The notes beneath the pieces were generated by a model, which was not told the DNA's origin, made no database searches, and was given only the letters and a program-made list of their open reading frames with translations. Made by a program: the position numbers and the translations under genes. DNA of 64,000 bases from Lobosporangium transversale (Eukaryota > Mortierellomycota > Mortierellomycetes > Mortierellales > Mortierellaceae). Shown here one piece after another: positions 22,743 to 36,100 of this stretch. Every line of letters begins with the position of its first letter. Positions within the stretch are counted from its first letter, which is position 1. The stretch covers positions 799,501 to 863,500 of the forward strand of contig NW_019028990.1 in assembly GCF_002105155.1 (NCBI RefSeq). Reading direction: 5' to 3'.

Positions 22743-25700
22743 CTAATACGCAGAAGTCTCTGCAAATTTAAGGATCTCGTCGAAATAGTCGGAGCTGATC
22801 TTCTGTACAGTGTTCACGCGCTCGTCCTCATCCAGAGGTAGATCTGTCAGGGATGCAGTCTCCTGTATGGACTATAATGCCATAAATATTTTGTTAGTAT
22901 AAATTTGCGATTCTCTTCCAAAAGCGTTTATGGATATGATAACAGGATACATACCAACTCCTTCAAATCTCGCAGCAATGTTGTGCATCTTGATGCCATT
23001 TCTGAAACACAGACCTGGAGCGAAGGACTGTCTGTAGATTGATGCGCTAGAAGCAATGGCAACTTTTTTAGCAGTGCCTGTACCTCGCTTTGAAGAATTT
23101 GGGTATCTTTCTGAGGGACCAGATCGTTTGCGTAAGACACTTTATTGCCCCTCATCAGCAAATAACCATCACGCCCTTCAAAGTCTGAACAGCACTTCAG
23201 ATACTCCTGATAGATCGCTCCTCCATTGGCCCAACCCTGCACTTTATTCTGATTAATCATTCCCAAAACCCTGTTGAGTGTCGATAGGTCGCCTTGTAGG
23301 ATTGAAACAGGTGCCAGACTTGACAAGATGAGCTTGTGCCCTCTTTCGTATTCTCCCGCTTTGAGTAAACTGAATACCTCCATGTAAAGTTCACCATTGT
23401 ACTTGGCTCTAACGGCTCTCGCACTCCAAAGCCATGCTTCGGGGATCCTGAGATCTTTCAATAAGAACGAATTCTTTTCACCCTCAAATTCCCATCGTTC
23501 AGTGTCAACGGACGGAACTAATGTTGCCATCCCTTTTGAAGGAGCAGAGATAGATGACGAAGGAGAACACGAAAGCGTTGGGAGATCGACATGTCGTTCA
23601 AGAATCTGACGAATGACCAGCTCCCTTGATGAAGCCGTCTCAAGATGAAGCGCAACAAAGACCGCCCATTCCCACAGGCCTAGATTCTCTAACTGGAAGA
23701 TGAAGCTTTGGCATATTTGAGCATGAGACAGCTCTGATCGAAATTGGCTAGCATGGAGCGACTGACAAAGCACCATATAGAACAGCCAACTTTGACGGTA
23801 ATCCAGGCAGACAGGACCCATCCCTAATGGATGGAGCACATCCTCCAAGGCCTTAGATGGATGTGTCAGCAGTGCAATCAGTTGAAACAAGAAATCAAAG
23901 TGTTCTGGCTCACTGTCCGTGTTCCGTTGGTACCATGGTGTTGGCCTTGCTACAGATTTGCGCTGAGACATTGAGGCACTATAATGACTCAAAGCCTGCC
24001 CTAAGTCTGCACCAGGTGTATTACTGTGCCATAAATACAATCCAAATGCTCGCCGCCAGTCTAACCCGTCTGTCACAAATGATTGAGGCTCATCCTTGGG
24101 CGCAATATTAATATCCAGTGCACCACTCAAAAGCGCATACGCCTTCATGTAGCTAGAAGATACCCCTCTGCCTTGATCAGCTTCTTGGTAGATCTTCATT
24201 TGGTTCTCTAGTCTCAACAAAGGCTGTGCTCCACGACCTGATTGAGCGATGAGTGTAGCGAGACGCAGGTTTCGAGACTGCACCGCCGCCACACTAGCCT
24301 TTTGACGTTTGTTGCCCGCTAAGAGCACAAAGATGGCTTCCTGCTGTGCTAATGGTCCACCTTCGGCTTCAATACGCCTCAAGTCCGCTTCCAGAGACGA
24401 CTTCGTCACGTATGAGAGCCAATTGCTGCATCTAGTCCTGCGACCAAGTGATTCATATGATTCACGCGCTAGGTCGTGCATCTCTTCCATGTTGGCTGGC
24501 GTTGGTTGAGGATCAAACAGAGATTGACCTAAGATCCATGCGTACACTTCCTCGGAAGTCAAGTTATGCTGTAGCTCCTTGAAATGATTCATCAGCGTTG
24601 TAAATGATGTACCTTCGTTAATGGATGCCCTAGGTTCACCATTCTCGTTCACAGTGATATTGGTGTTGTAAATTAGAGCCTGCATCGAAATAATGTGCCG
24701 CAATACTTCCTCATTTTCCGAACCCGCGACAACCCTGACTTTAAGAAGTTGGATATTTGATAATGAATCCTGGCTGGGCTTTTTCTGTCTAATCTTTCCT
24801 CTTTTGTTTGAAAACCCGTTATAATAAGTATACATGATTAAAAACTTTATTATTTATAGTAACTTTCATCCCTATACCTCAATAAACCACGAAAAAGCAA
24901 AATCTTACCCCTCCTTGACATCCTCGAAACCACAAAGAGTTCCATGGACCGCCAACATGCCATTCGGACCCCAGCCAACCTGGCAGGAACGTCCCATCAT
25001 CAGGCCAGCATCTGCCAAGAGATTTCCCTTTCGTGTCAAGAGTGAATCTTCATAGAGTGATCGTGTAAACTTGCGTGGCGGTCGTCTCAAGGGAAATGCT
25101 TGGGCATCAAATCCTTGCAGAAAAGAAGACCGGGTCTGGTTTTCATCCGTGGCGGTTCCGCCGATTAATGATTGAGCAGTAATAAAATGGGCCGTTGAAA
25201 CATTTATCCAATAGACGGTTCGACATATCCAAAAAGTAAAAATAGAAAATAAAAAAATAAAATAAATAATAAAAATAAAAATAAAAAGGGATAAATGGTG
25301 TCAGTTAAATGTTCACTTTATTCACGAGTCCACCAAAGTATAAATGGCAACGGGCAGTTTCTATTGCCCAAATTCATTGCTTTTCTCTTTTTCAATCTCA
25401 TATCGCTTTCTCTTTTTCTTCACTCGCATCGACATCTGATCTGCATCTCGTTATGTAGCCATCGCTGGCCATACCCTCTCCGATGAAAAACACACATCAA
25501 GCCAGGCTTACCTCGGCTCCCAAGCCCCCAGCGTGTTCTCCTATAACCTCAGAATGTTCGGCATTGTCAGAGGAGGTTGACCAAACACTGGCACGTTTAG
25601 AAAGTCGGCCCTGATGCGAAGATGGCTCTGTAAACAGTGAGGCCCGCATCATATTCATACGTTGGGGATCGCGATTCTTGGAGAGGCGAGTAGAATTATA

Positions 25701-28700
25701 GGTGTTGTCATTACGGGAACTTAACGCAGTAACATCGTGTTGTTTTGATTTCGACTTTAAGCCATCTTTACGTTGACTTGAGCTGGCCAATGTTGGAAAT
25801 AAATGAGAACCATCACCTTCATTGAGTGTATTCATGTCCTTTTCATCGTCATCCCCCAAGCCGTATGTCGAAAAATGCTCTACTCGGAATGTCCAAGTGC
25901 CATCATCTGTGTTGAAATCAATGAACGTTGTCTCGGGTTGTCGCTTGAGACGCTTCAGGAAATGAGCGTATTGAGGGGATGATTTGTCAAACTTGATAGG
26001 CTCACGCGTGGTCTTATCCATAGGCCAGCATTGCTCAAGAGATATAAGGGCTGGGACATTCAAACCCTGGCCCCGCGGGGGTTTATTATGCTCGTCTGGA
26101 TAAACAGTGCAGACCCTAGGCCGGAAAATGACAATATGCCCACAAATAGATGATAGCGAAGGGACAGTTGACAGATCGACAGGCTCCAAGAAGCTGACAC
26201 TACCGCAACCAGGAAGTCCAACTTTGAAATCCTTGACACTTTGAAGCTCTGAACGCGACATCTTGCGGAGATCTTCCAGAGAAGGCTCCATCCAGTATTC
26301 CCCTTCAAGTTTGCTTTCTGTCAAAGCGAAGGTGGAAGAGGAGGAAGGCTCATGTCGAGAAGTACCTGCTTGGGTCTGAGTAACGGGTTTACCGTTGGTA
26401 GGAGTAGACCTCTCAACATTAGACAGAGACTTTGAAAGAGAATCACTTGCTGCAGATTCCAAAGAAGGATTGAATGTGACGCCTGCCCTCTGCGACTGGT
26501 TAGTTTGGAGCAAGGGCTGGTCCGTTGCTGTGCCTCGAGGCTTCAAATCAAGTTTCTTAACACTACGACGCGGAACGTAGTCATCCGAAGAAAAGGCAGA
26601 ATCATCGCTAAGCCCCTCAAGGAGCAAAAGGCTCTTTCTGCTAGCGGGTAAGTCGCCCCCAGCAACACTCGATGAGAATGTGGCGGTAGATGTTGGGTGA
26701 AGACGGATCTGAGTGTGACGAGGACTGAACCGGACTGGAGGAATTAATGCAGGGAGCTTCTGTGCTGGCTCTGATCGAGATAAAACAGCGGGCTGTGACT
26801 TCGCTGCTGGGGTAGTAGTATCTCTTTGGAACAATGGGTTGTCACCATAAATATTAGCATTCACAGAAGCTACCATTGCTGGCTGGGTAGAAGCAGTATT
26901 GGATGCCCCTCCTAAGAAACTGTTACCAAGGGTGCTAGCCCCAAATGGATTGCCTGTTGTTCCAGAACCAAAGAGCGAAAGTGCTTGCGTGGTACCAGTG
27001 GTTCCAAAGGCTGGAGTTGTTCCGAACCCTGTTGTCGAAGGTTGTGAAAAAAGCCCGCCAGTAGTTGCGGGTTTGCTCGTACCAAAAAGACTATTAGTAG
27101 CAGTTGAAGATCCAAAGGCTGGTGCAGCTGAAGCACTGGGGTTGCCGAAAAGGCTTGTCGATGTTGCTGATGCAGTAGGGAAGAGTGACGATCCGGCGGG
27201 GTTGCTGCCAAACAGCCCACCACCTGTGCCAGAGGCTGGAGTTGTGCCAAATCCACCGAAAGTTGGCGCAGCTGCAGTTGAGGTTGCAGTGTTTCCAAAT
27301 AACGAAGAAGTAGCTGGCTTGGTGGCGCCAAAAGCGTTTGTAGTATTGCCAAGTCCAAAACCTAGTCCGCTAGATGCTGGTGCTGTCGATGTTTGAGTAG
27401 CGCCAAATGCTCCAAATGCAGATGGTGCAGAAGCGGCTGGTGCACCAAACGTGTTTGTCGTTCCAGAAGCAGGGTTGCCGAATAAACTGGGGGTACTTGA
27501 GGTAGCTCCAAAGGCGTTAGTCGTGTTCCCAAATCCTGAGGCAGGTTGACTGGTGGCTGTGGCACCGAATCCGAATCCTGAGGCAGGCTTAGCAGCTGTC
27601 GCAGCGCCAAATCCTCCAGCTGATCCAAATCCAGATGTGCCAGTAGTGGAGCCGAATCCTGATGAGGGTTGAGCACCGAACGCATTAGTAGTTCCACCAA
27701 AACCAGAAGATGGGGTGGTAGTTGCTGCTCCAAATCCGGCTATCATTGAGTTAGAAATGGGTAAAGGTTGGTTAATAGCTTGATAAATTAATAGATGGCT
27801 ATACTAATATTTCTTCACAAGCCACTTGTGATAAATTGACATACATGTTGCTGGAGCGGTTGATCCAAAAGCAGAAGTGGACCCAAACCCGCCTGTTGCG
27901 CCTGTTCCAAAGCCAGATGTTCCAGTTCCGAAGCCCCCCAGACCAGATGTCGTACTGGTGGTTCCAAATCCAGTTGAAGGCTGGGATCCAAATCCCCCTG
28001 TAGCAGGTTGCTGACCAAAACCAGGAGCAGCACTTCCAAAACCAGCTGCTTGGCCTGGAAATTTACGGCCTTGTTGGTAATCTTGCAAACGAAGCTCCTG
28101 TTAAGATTGGAAGTAACAGCGTGTATGATGGTTAGAATATAATCCATAGGCATAGAGAGCATAACATAAATGCTTCATTGGAGTAAAGTTTATCTATCTT
28201 TTACTTGCCTCAAAAGAGTATCCACGATATGCAGGCATAGCAGTGATACTTTGATAATGACTATTTTGTCCCGTAGCTGGTTCCTTTTCCACGAAAGCTG
28301 AGAATGGAGGGTTGATGGTGCCATTACCGCCTGCTGGGTTCATGCCTCCCCCAAGCATGCCTCCACCACCAAAAGTGTTTGTTGCTAGGAATCAAAAAAA
28401 AAGTAAAGAACCCAAACGATCAGTCACTTAGCTCATCTAAATTTTTAAAACAGCTTAGCACTACCGTGAAGAAAAGAATAAAGCAGCTTTACCTCCTCCG
28501 AAACCAGAAGTTGTTGCTGCACCAAATCCTGGGGTAGATTGAGTTCCGAACCCTGAAGTACCTGGTTTAGGCCCAAACCCAGAGGTAGATCCAAATCCAC
28601 CTGTTGTTGAGGCTGCTAATGTCACAAATTTTTTTTTTTTAAAAAAAAATAAAATAAAATAAAATAAAATAAAATAAAATAAAAAGGTTAATGCACTGGT

Positions 28701-29525
28701 GTTTTAAACTATCACGATATTTGGATATTTTACTTTATCGCTACATAAAATTTAACTCTTACATCCAAAGCCGCCAAATCCCCCGGCTGTAGTTGGATTG
28801 CTGGCACCTGAGTCAGAGTTAGGCATGACAGAATAAGTAAGTTTTGAGGAAAGGTAATCAAAAATAACTGGAGAATTAAAAAAAAAAAAAAAAAAAAAAA
28901 AAGAAATGAAAGGGAAATGAAAATACAACGAACCTCCAAATGTGCTACCGAAACCACTCTGTGGCTGCGCCTGCGCCTGAACACCGAAGCCTGTGGGAGT
29001 GCTACCAAAGCCGCCTACAAAAGATAAGGAAAAAAAGAGTGATTATCAGCGGTGATGTAAATCCCATGAAGGTCTACTTCGCAATTATATGCTTTTACTT
29101 ATTTTTTTCTTCTTCATTTTATTTTATTTTAAAGAAAAAAAGACTTACCTCCACCGAATCCTGTGCTAGCTGGTGCTGCACCGAATGCATTAGTTGTTGC
29201 ACCAGTACCGAATCCTGTGTTTTGTGTAGCTCCACCAAACCCAGTGTTGGCAGCTGTTCCAAAACCAGATGCAGGAGCGCCGAATGAGCCTAGCAAGAGG
29301 ACAAGAAAAAAAACGTGTTAAAAGAGTTCTCTAGATGTTTATGTCTGAGTGTTTAATCAGTTCATTTATAGTCATTTATAACACCGAATGGGAGTGATCA
29401 AGAATTTGTTTATTATTTAATCGGGACTTACTTGTAGACCCAAACGCGTTTTGACCCGATCCAAAGCCTGTATTTTGCTGTTGCTGACCGCCAAAGCCAG
29501 TGCTGCCGAATCCAGAGTTATACAT
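22743..29525 (-). CDS. Nup98-Nup96 nucleoporin precursor (Nup145/Nup189-type)
   Basis: Nuclear pore protein that cleaves itself into an FG nucleoporin (Nup98/Nup145N-like) and a Y-complex scaffold (Nup96/Nup145C-like). ATG at 29525 begins MYNSGFGSTGFGG. Many short exons between 29525 and 25497 encode FG and GLFG-like repeats. About 28390-28070 encodes a Gle2-binding (GLEBS) motif, ITAMPAYRGYSFEELRLQDY. The autopeptidase domain (about 26310-25870) reads YWMEPSLEDLRKMSRSEL ... VCTVYPDEHNKPPRGQGLNVP and ends FRVEHFSTYGL, with the His-Phe|Ser cleavage site intact. The Nup96 part contains MMGRSCQVGWGPNG (about 25000) and a long helical region in the 24.8-22.9 kb exon. The last exon is 22871-22743, ending FDEILKFAETSAY. 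Not every FG intron edge was resolved. Confidence 0.92.
28641..28685. repeat. (AAAAT)n pentanucleotide repeat in a Nup98 intron
   Basis: About eight AAAAT units follow a T12/A9 inverted homopolymer pair at about 28629-28649. Similar AAAAT arrays occur near 25240-25290, 42876-42900, 48040-48062 and 56677-56696. Confidence 0.85.
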
Positions 29526-30139
29526 GATGGATTTTCTGACTGGCAGCTAATCCTACTGAATCTACTTTTGGAAGAGTATGTTTAATGTTTTTCTAGAGGA
29601 GTTATGAAGGAACAAAAATGTTGACAGTCCTGCCAGCAGTCTGAATAAGAGAAGGAATAGAATAGGAAAAAAAACACAAAATAGAACTAGTGATAATGGG
29701 AAGCTGGATTTTGCCGCCGGCGTCGAGCACACAAGAAGATGTGAAGGATGCGCAGATGGCAGGAAGTAGAGAGGTGATGTAAAAATGAATGTGATTATTA
29801 TGATTTATGAGCTTTTGTTGCGCGTTATCGCTTTCCTTTTATGTGTGGTTGCACTGCCAATGATGTTTGTGGCGCAGTGAATAGACTCACGTCATGTGAT
29901 TCACATTTTTTCCCAAATCACTATTCTAATCTGCTGTGCCATGTCGGCACAGCAGATAATTTTTAATATCATCATGCATATTAATCAAAACATAGCCACA
30001 CGTTATTGTTCCCAAGCATCTGCACATGAATGTAAATGTAAAGTCTTTTTTATTAATAAAGCAAAATGGCCAAGTAACAGTCTGGAATTTTTAACAAATT
30101 AATTACTGTGTCGTCTGTCTGGCTTGATGCCACGCTGTG
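29526..30139. other. Spacer between HIR3 3' end and NUP98-96 start
   Basis: About 610 bp. It should hold the promoter and 5' UTR of the nucleoporin gene and the 3' UTR of HIR3. No gene or notable repeat is visible. Confidence 0.6.
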
Positions 30140-33100
30140 CTAGTTCATGCTATCAGTGTCTAGGCGATTACCCTCTGTTTGAGCTGCATTGGCCTCCATT
30201 TTTTGCTTGCCATCATATTTACGCGCGTCACAATCTTTACTTTGATCGTGGTCTTGTACATTGTCTTCTCCCTTGATTTCAAGCTCATTGTCGGCTCGCT
30301 CTTTTTCTTCATGAGGTTCTCCAGCTTGGTCATCACCTTGAGTTTGGACAGGTGAGACCTCTGACGCTGTGCCTACCTTCTCTTTCGTATCGCCGTTACT
30401 AGCGTTCAGCTCTTCGTTCACGGGCTGGTCCTCGCCCTTGGTATCCCTCGTACCTGTTCCTGTTGATGTTAATGTCTCATCCACTGCAGTTTGATTGTCT
30501 GGCCCTGCAAGCTTGTTTTGCAAACTTTGAGGAGCTTTGAGTGATGGTGGAGGCGCTTTACACATGGTTGTGGCCCTGGATGCCAATTCGGCAATACTGA
30601 TTTTCTTTCGGCTCTTCCAATCTTCGAGATCAGGCTCCATATCCATACTTGCGTTTGTATCATTATCTTTAGTGTGGATCGATGGTGTTGGCGATGATGG
30701 TATCTCCATACCACCTAGCAGAGCTGTTGTATCCAGATGCGGGTTAGGCAAATTTGATTGGGAAGCAGCTACTCCATCGTCACCTATATCTTGGGCATGG
30801 CCAGCACTGGAATCTTTGATGTCATTATCCTCAATGATAATCGCGGGAATAACGCTTGCCGAATCATTGAGAGCCATCTTCTCCATTTTTAGTTGGTCGC
30901 CTTCCTGATCATACTTTTCGTCTGCCTGTTGCGGTTGCTTTGTTGATACGGCATGATCTTTTTGCTGCTGTGGGCGATTCAGCTGGTTTTCTGGTATATC
31001 CTCAGAGGCATTCATGCCATTGTATTCTAAATGAGTTTCAACTGTTGTCGAAGCCGAAGTCATACTTACATCCTGCTCTGTGTTGCTGGATAGTTGCCGT
31101 ACCAATTCCTTGGGATATAGTTCTGCTCCCCCGACTTCGATAAACAATTTGCTGTAACATACTGCCAACAATTGGCCCATCTCACCTTCTGGAGCCATTT
31201 TCTCGTTCAACTTCTTAAGCTCGCAAAGCCTCTGTAAGACCACTAACCCAGGTAAATTTGTAGCACCTTGCTCAAACATCCTAGCTTCATAGATGGCTGC
31301 CTTTTCTCGAAATTCTGTTCTCGGAATCACCTCTGCCACTGGAATTGCGGGAGGTGATCCCACAAGATCTGCAAGTACTGCGAGGTAAGAGTCATAAAGC
31401 AATTCCCAAACTTCTTTCAGATCTAATAGCAGGCCGGTAGCTCGGCGGATCTTGCGCGCAAGACTATTGAGGGTGTCAACATCTTGTGTCTCCTTGGCAA
31501 GGATAATAAGGAATTTTGTGTACTCGCCCACATATATGAAATGTTTGCCACTCCGCTCAAATTCAGGTTTCCATACAGAGCTGACTAGTGTTTTTTGATT
31601 GCTCTTAATCTGAAATAGGCTTAACATCTCTGCTTTGGCTCGCTCCGCATCATGGTAGATGTAATATAGAATACATGCTTGCTGGAAAGATGATTAAAGA
31701 AAATTCATGAATTTTAGCAATCAAGCACTTTTTTCATCACGAAGACAAAGTGGTCAGTAGCAAAGAAAAAGATACATCGTGGAACTTACCCTAAATACAG
31801 GTCGGTGATGCCAATGCCGTTTATCGGCATGCCTAATTCTTGCTAAACCTTCACACAGCAATCGAAAGGCATCTCGCTTTTCTTTACCATGACTATCTTT
31901 CTTAATTAGTGAGTCGGATGCGGCAGCACCACGATCTTCCATATGAGGCTCTAGGAAATATGATTCGCCTTCTGCAGCATTCAGCTTTGAGCTCATCAGT
32001 GTTTTTGTCATTAAAGGCTTAACAACGGCTGGCTAAACCAAGGTATTTGGTTAAAAGTAGAATAAGGATCTGTTAGTAACAAACGTAAATGCTTTCGGAC
32101 AGATTAACCGCATTCTTATTAAAAGCATCGTTCATACATTAATCATATCTTTAGCCAGGTATTTGGACAGTGTTGAAATGATTTTGTAAACCGCCTCAAA
32201 GATCCTCTCATGCCCAGGCTGCCCAGAACGATGAGGAACTTTTTCCGCTGCCAGCTTGTACAATGCCAAGACTTGTGTTGGTCTCCCCTTCAATTTCTCA
32301 ATGCATTTGCCAAGCATGAAAGGCGTCCGCCAGTTCTGGTCATTGAGCATCATCGAACGCTTAAAACAAAATGCGGCAAACTTATACACTTGCTCCTCAC
32401 TGGGCGCTGGAATAGGCACCATTTTTGTACCACCAGTATCAGAGAGTATCTCCAGCCCCCCACTTCGACGCATAGCCTCCATACGCATGGGGCGTGACAG
32501 GATGCCGTGGACTAGATTTCCAAAGTCGAACCAAAATAGTGCTTGGCGTTGATACCACTCATCATCAGCGTTAGAATTTGCTTCTGGCTTCTTTATAGCC
32601 CCCAAGTCACAGGTTTGGTACGATTCACAGTCCTCAGAGGCCGCCCGCTCCTTCTCATTATTGTCTTGACCGGCTTCATTCCAAAGCTCATTATTGTCAA
32701 TTCTATGTTGGTGACGGTTCATTTCAGGAATCAAAGCTATTTCATTGACGCTGTTCTTGGCTTTTACTCGAGATAACCTCTTCGGCGCCAACCGGACTGC
32801 CTGTGCAAAACATTGAAATGCTCTCTTTTGCAGGTCTGTAATCTTTAAAAAGTTGTTTTTGATGTCTGATGCGCTAAAGATCAAATTTTCATCCGCCAGG
32901 TACGCATAGCAACTCGCCAGCGAGTACCATGAGTCCCAAGATTCTGGATTTACATGAATATCCGTCCTGAACTGATCAATTGCGTGCTGTAGATCCTCGA
33001 GTGGCTTAAACTGATTATTCTTGGCCTTATTCCGAAACTGAGCTAGAAAAATCTTGCCTTGGATTGCGTATATTCGCCTATAAACAGATGCCAGTTTGCT

Positions 33101-36100
33101 TGATGGTGGCTGTTGCATAGTGGGCAGCCGGCTCACCGAAGCGATTTGGATAGCCTCCGCGAAATTGATTTCTGACGCTAAGTAACCGTCAATTATCTGG
33201 CGATTCATCTCCAAAATGGCGTTGCTCTCGTATGGAGGAGCTCCCAGAGCCTCTTCAACCCGGTCTACTGCATCCTTCAAATCGCCTCTAACCTGTCCTC
33301 GCAGTACTCTATCTGATAATGATCGTTCCAAAAGTGGGAAGAACTCGATGGCGGCCGTCTGATCAAAGTCGATGATCGTTGAAGAGTGTTCGATAGGGTA
33401 TTGGCCGTCGACACTGAGCGATATGCCGTAGAAGCAATAGTAACACTGATTTTCTTCTTTTCGATAAAACGCTCCTTGCATGGGCGAAGAAACTTTGAGC
33501 GCTAACTTTATCAATTGATCTGATAAGATGAAGATATGATTAAATGGCAAAGTATGTTAAAAGAAGCTAAAACCCCAAAGATACAATTTATATAATGATA
33601 ACAATGTAATCGTCTCCACTGTGAACACAAGGAGAACATACTATTATCAATTCCACAGATCCCGCGAACTCCTAGGTCGTCATGAATCAACGCAATAAGT
33701 TCCATGTATAACTCTTGTGATGGGCCAGCATACATGCGAAGAGGCGTAGACGAGTTTGTAGTCAAAGGTTGATGCAAAATACGCTCAGCTGTCTCATGAT
33801 CCACATCAATATCCTTCATTAAGAGAGGCCGAATCTCTAAAGGTAGCCGCTTGGTATCGACCTTGCTTTTATCGCTCAACACCTGGCCATGGATACTATC
33901 GCCTGCTGATGTCTCTTGTACCCAGCCCGGAAGCAACAAAAGTAATACCACCCATACACGGATTAAAACGAGGTTGAATTGCTCGAGGTGTGGACGATGT
34001 TTCAGCAAGTCTGAATATGAAAGCTTTATATCATCATCCACTAATCGGTCTTGATGAAGTACGTTGACAAACCCTAGACGTGCTACTGCCAAGATGCAGC
34101 AGACAAGCCTTTGCAGCAGTCGGCTTTCGAGGGAGCCGAGCAGTATTGCAAGAGCAGTCGATTGAAGTGTCTCTCGCAGCAAATACAGAGTGTGAGCGAC
34201 TTGGCCAAAAAGAAACCACACCTCAGTTGCCTCACTCTTATCTGTGATAGTGTTTACAAGAGTTTGCACCACGAGCACGAACATCTCTACTATGCAATGA
34301 AATTGAAGCTCACGATTTTCAAGCGCTTCACAAGACTACCAAAAGAGAGTTGCGTAACGACATCGATATGTCAATAAACAGAGATGAAAGATGACAACTC
34401 ACTCCGTATTATGTGAACAAACTTAACTGCTATCTCACCTTGTAGAGCAACTCCATGAGTTCCAGCTTCTCTGGCAAAGAGCCCCCGATAAAATCTGTAA
34501 TATCAGACTCTATATTCCTGTCACTTTCATCATTTGAGTGTGCTTGGTCCCAATTTTGGTCTCTATTCTTAAGGAAAATTGGACATAGTCTTGTCATCAC
34601 TGCATTGTAGTCCTTCTCGTTAAATAATCGAGCAGCATCCAGGACATATTGGTGAGCCTTAAGTCGCCTCAGTCGCTCGTGTATTTTATCGGCTTTGACT
34701 TCTGTGTCGTATTTACTGCAGAAAGTATGCCGATAAGAAACAAATAAAGGAAACAGTCAATCCCAAAATGACCCCGATAAAGTAAAACTTTCATTTTCTG
34801 TGTACGATCAGGATGTAAACACTTACCAATTGGGCAACTGAATACTTAAACTTTCATCGTTCTTGAGTATCTGGACGCAGCCCTCGAAACATGCGATAGC
34901 CTGTGGTGCATTCCCAAGACACTGGGCATGCCTTCCCTGCATCCATTCGAACCGCATAAGGGCTGTGCGGAGCCATGGCTCTGTATTAAGAGTAATGACC
35001 ATGTCTCGCTTTTTCAATGGAATATTTAAGCCAAGACTAACCAGGTACAGCCATCGCTGAAACTGCTTGTCAAGCTTGGCTACATGTTCCGCATCCACTT
35101 TCTTAGCTCCTTTACCCTTCTTTGAAACAGTCGTGAATGGATGTAGAATGGTGTGTACTATTTCATCTAGATACATTTCACAAATTGCTAACTGAAGCTA
35201 AACAGAAAGCGCAATCAGATAGCTATCTTTTTTTATTACTTTTTTTTGTCTCCAAAATTATAAATATTAAAAAAAGGCATCCTCTTTAATGCTTATCTTA
35301 CCTCCAATACTATGCATCTATCAAGCTCTTCATTGGGCTCACTTGTTCGGCTCTCCTGGTTAAGATATTCGAGCAAATATTCCTCAATCATGCAGACAAT
35401 GGTGTAGACAGTGGTCCGAAGTCCCGGAGGCCATCGTCTTTGCCAATTGCTATTTGTTCCGATGCATACTAATCCTGAGAGAACAAAAAGGACAAATTCA
35501 CAAAGGTACTCCAACACTCCAGAGTTGTTTTCATTAGTCCTTAGGATAAAATCGATGAGAATAGCTTCATCCTCAAAGAAAGACGCCGTGGGAGGCTCAG
35601 TCTTTTCTAGATTAAATATGGCGAAGTGATTCGTCTTTTGTCTGCATAATTATCGGATTTGAAGGGACAATTGATACTGTGTCAGGGTTTGAACCATACA
35701 AACAGCAGACATAATAAGGAAGCTAAGTGCTGGAAAGGTACATTACTGTTGCACATGATCAATACTCGAGGCTTGTACCAGTGCGTTAGGACGCTCCAGA
35801 TGCTTATTAAAAATGATCAACAGTCTTGATAATCCTGTTGGGAAAATATCTTCCGACTTCAGCGAATCATCTTCCTTGCCTGTAATATAGGCGTTCTCCA
35901 TATCCATTCCAAATTTGGAAAGGACTAATCTGTACTTAGTTAGCATCTCCTGCTCCTCTTCTTCACGCTTTCTCTTGGTCTCCTCAAATTGTTCCAGCTT
36001 ATCCCGTACACGCTTCGATGTTCTAGGTTAATAGGCTTAACAGTTAGCATGCCGGAGATCTAGAGGCCGTTGTCTGACTCAAATCTGTTCTATATATACT

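Noticed and set aside
26899-27396. Plus-strand open frame of 165 codons, Pro/Val-rich
   Set aside because: It is the antisense shadow of the Nup98 FG-repeat exon; composition follows from the repeats.
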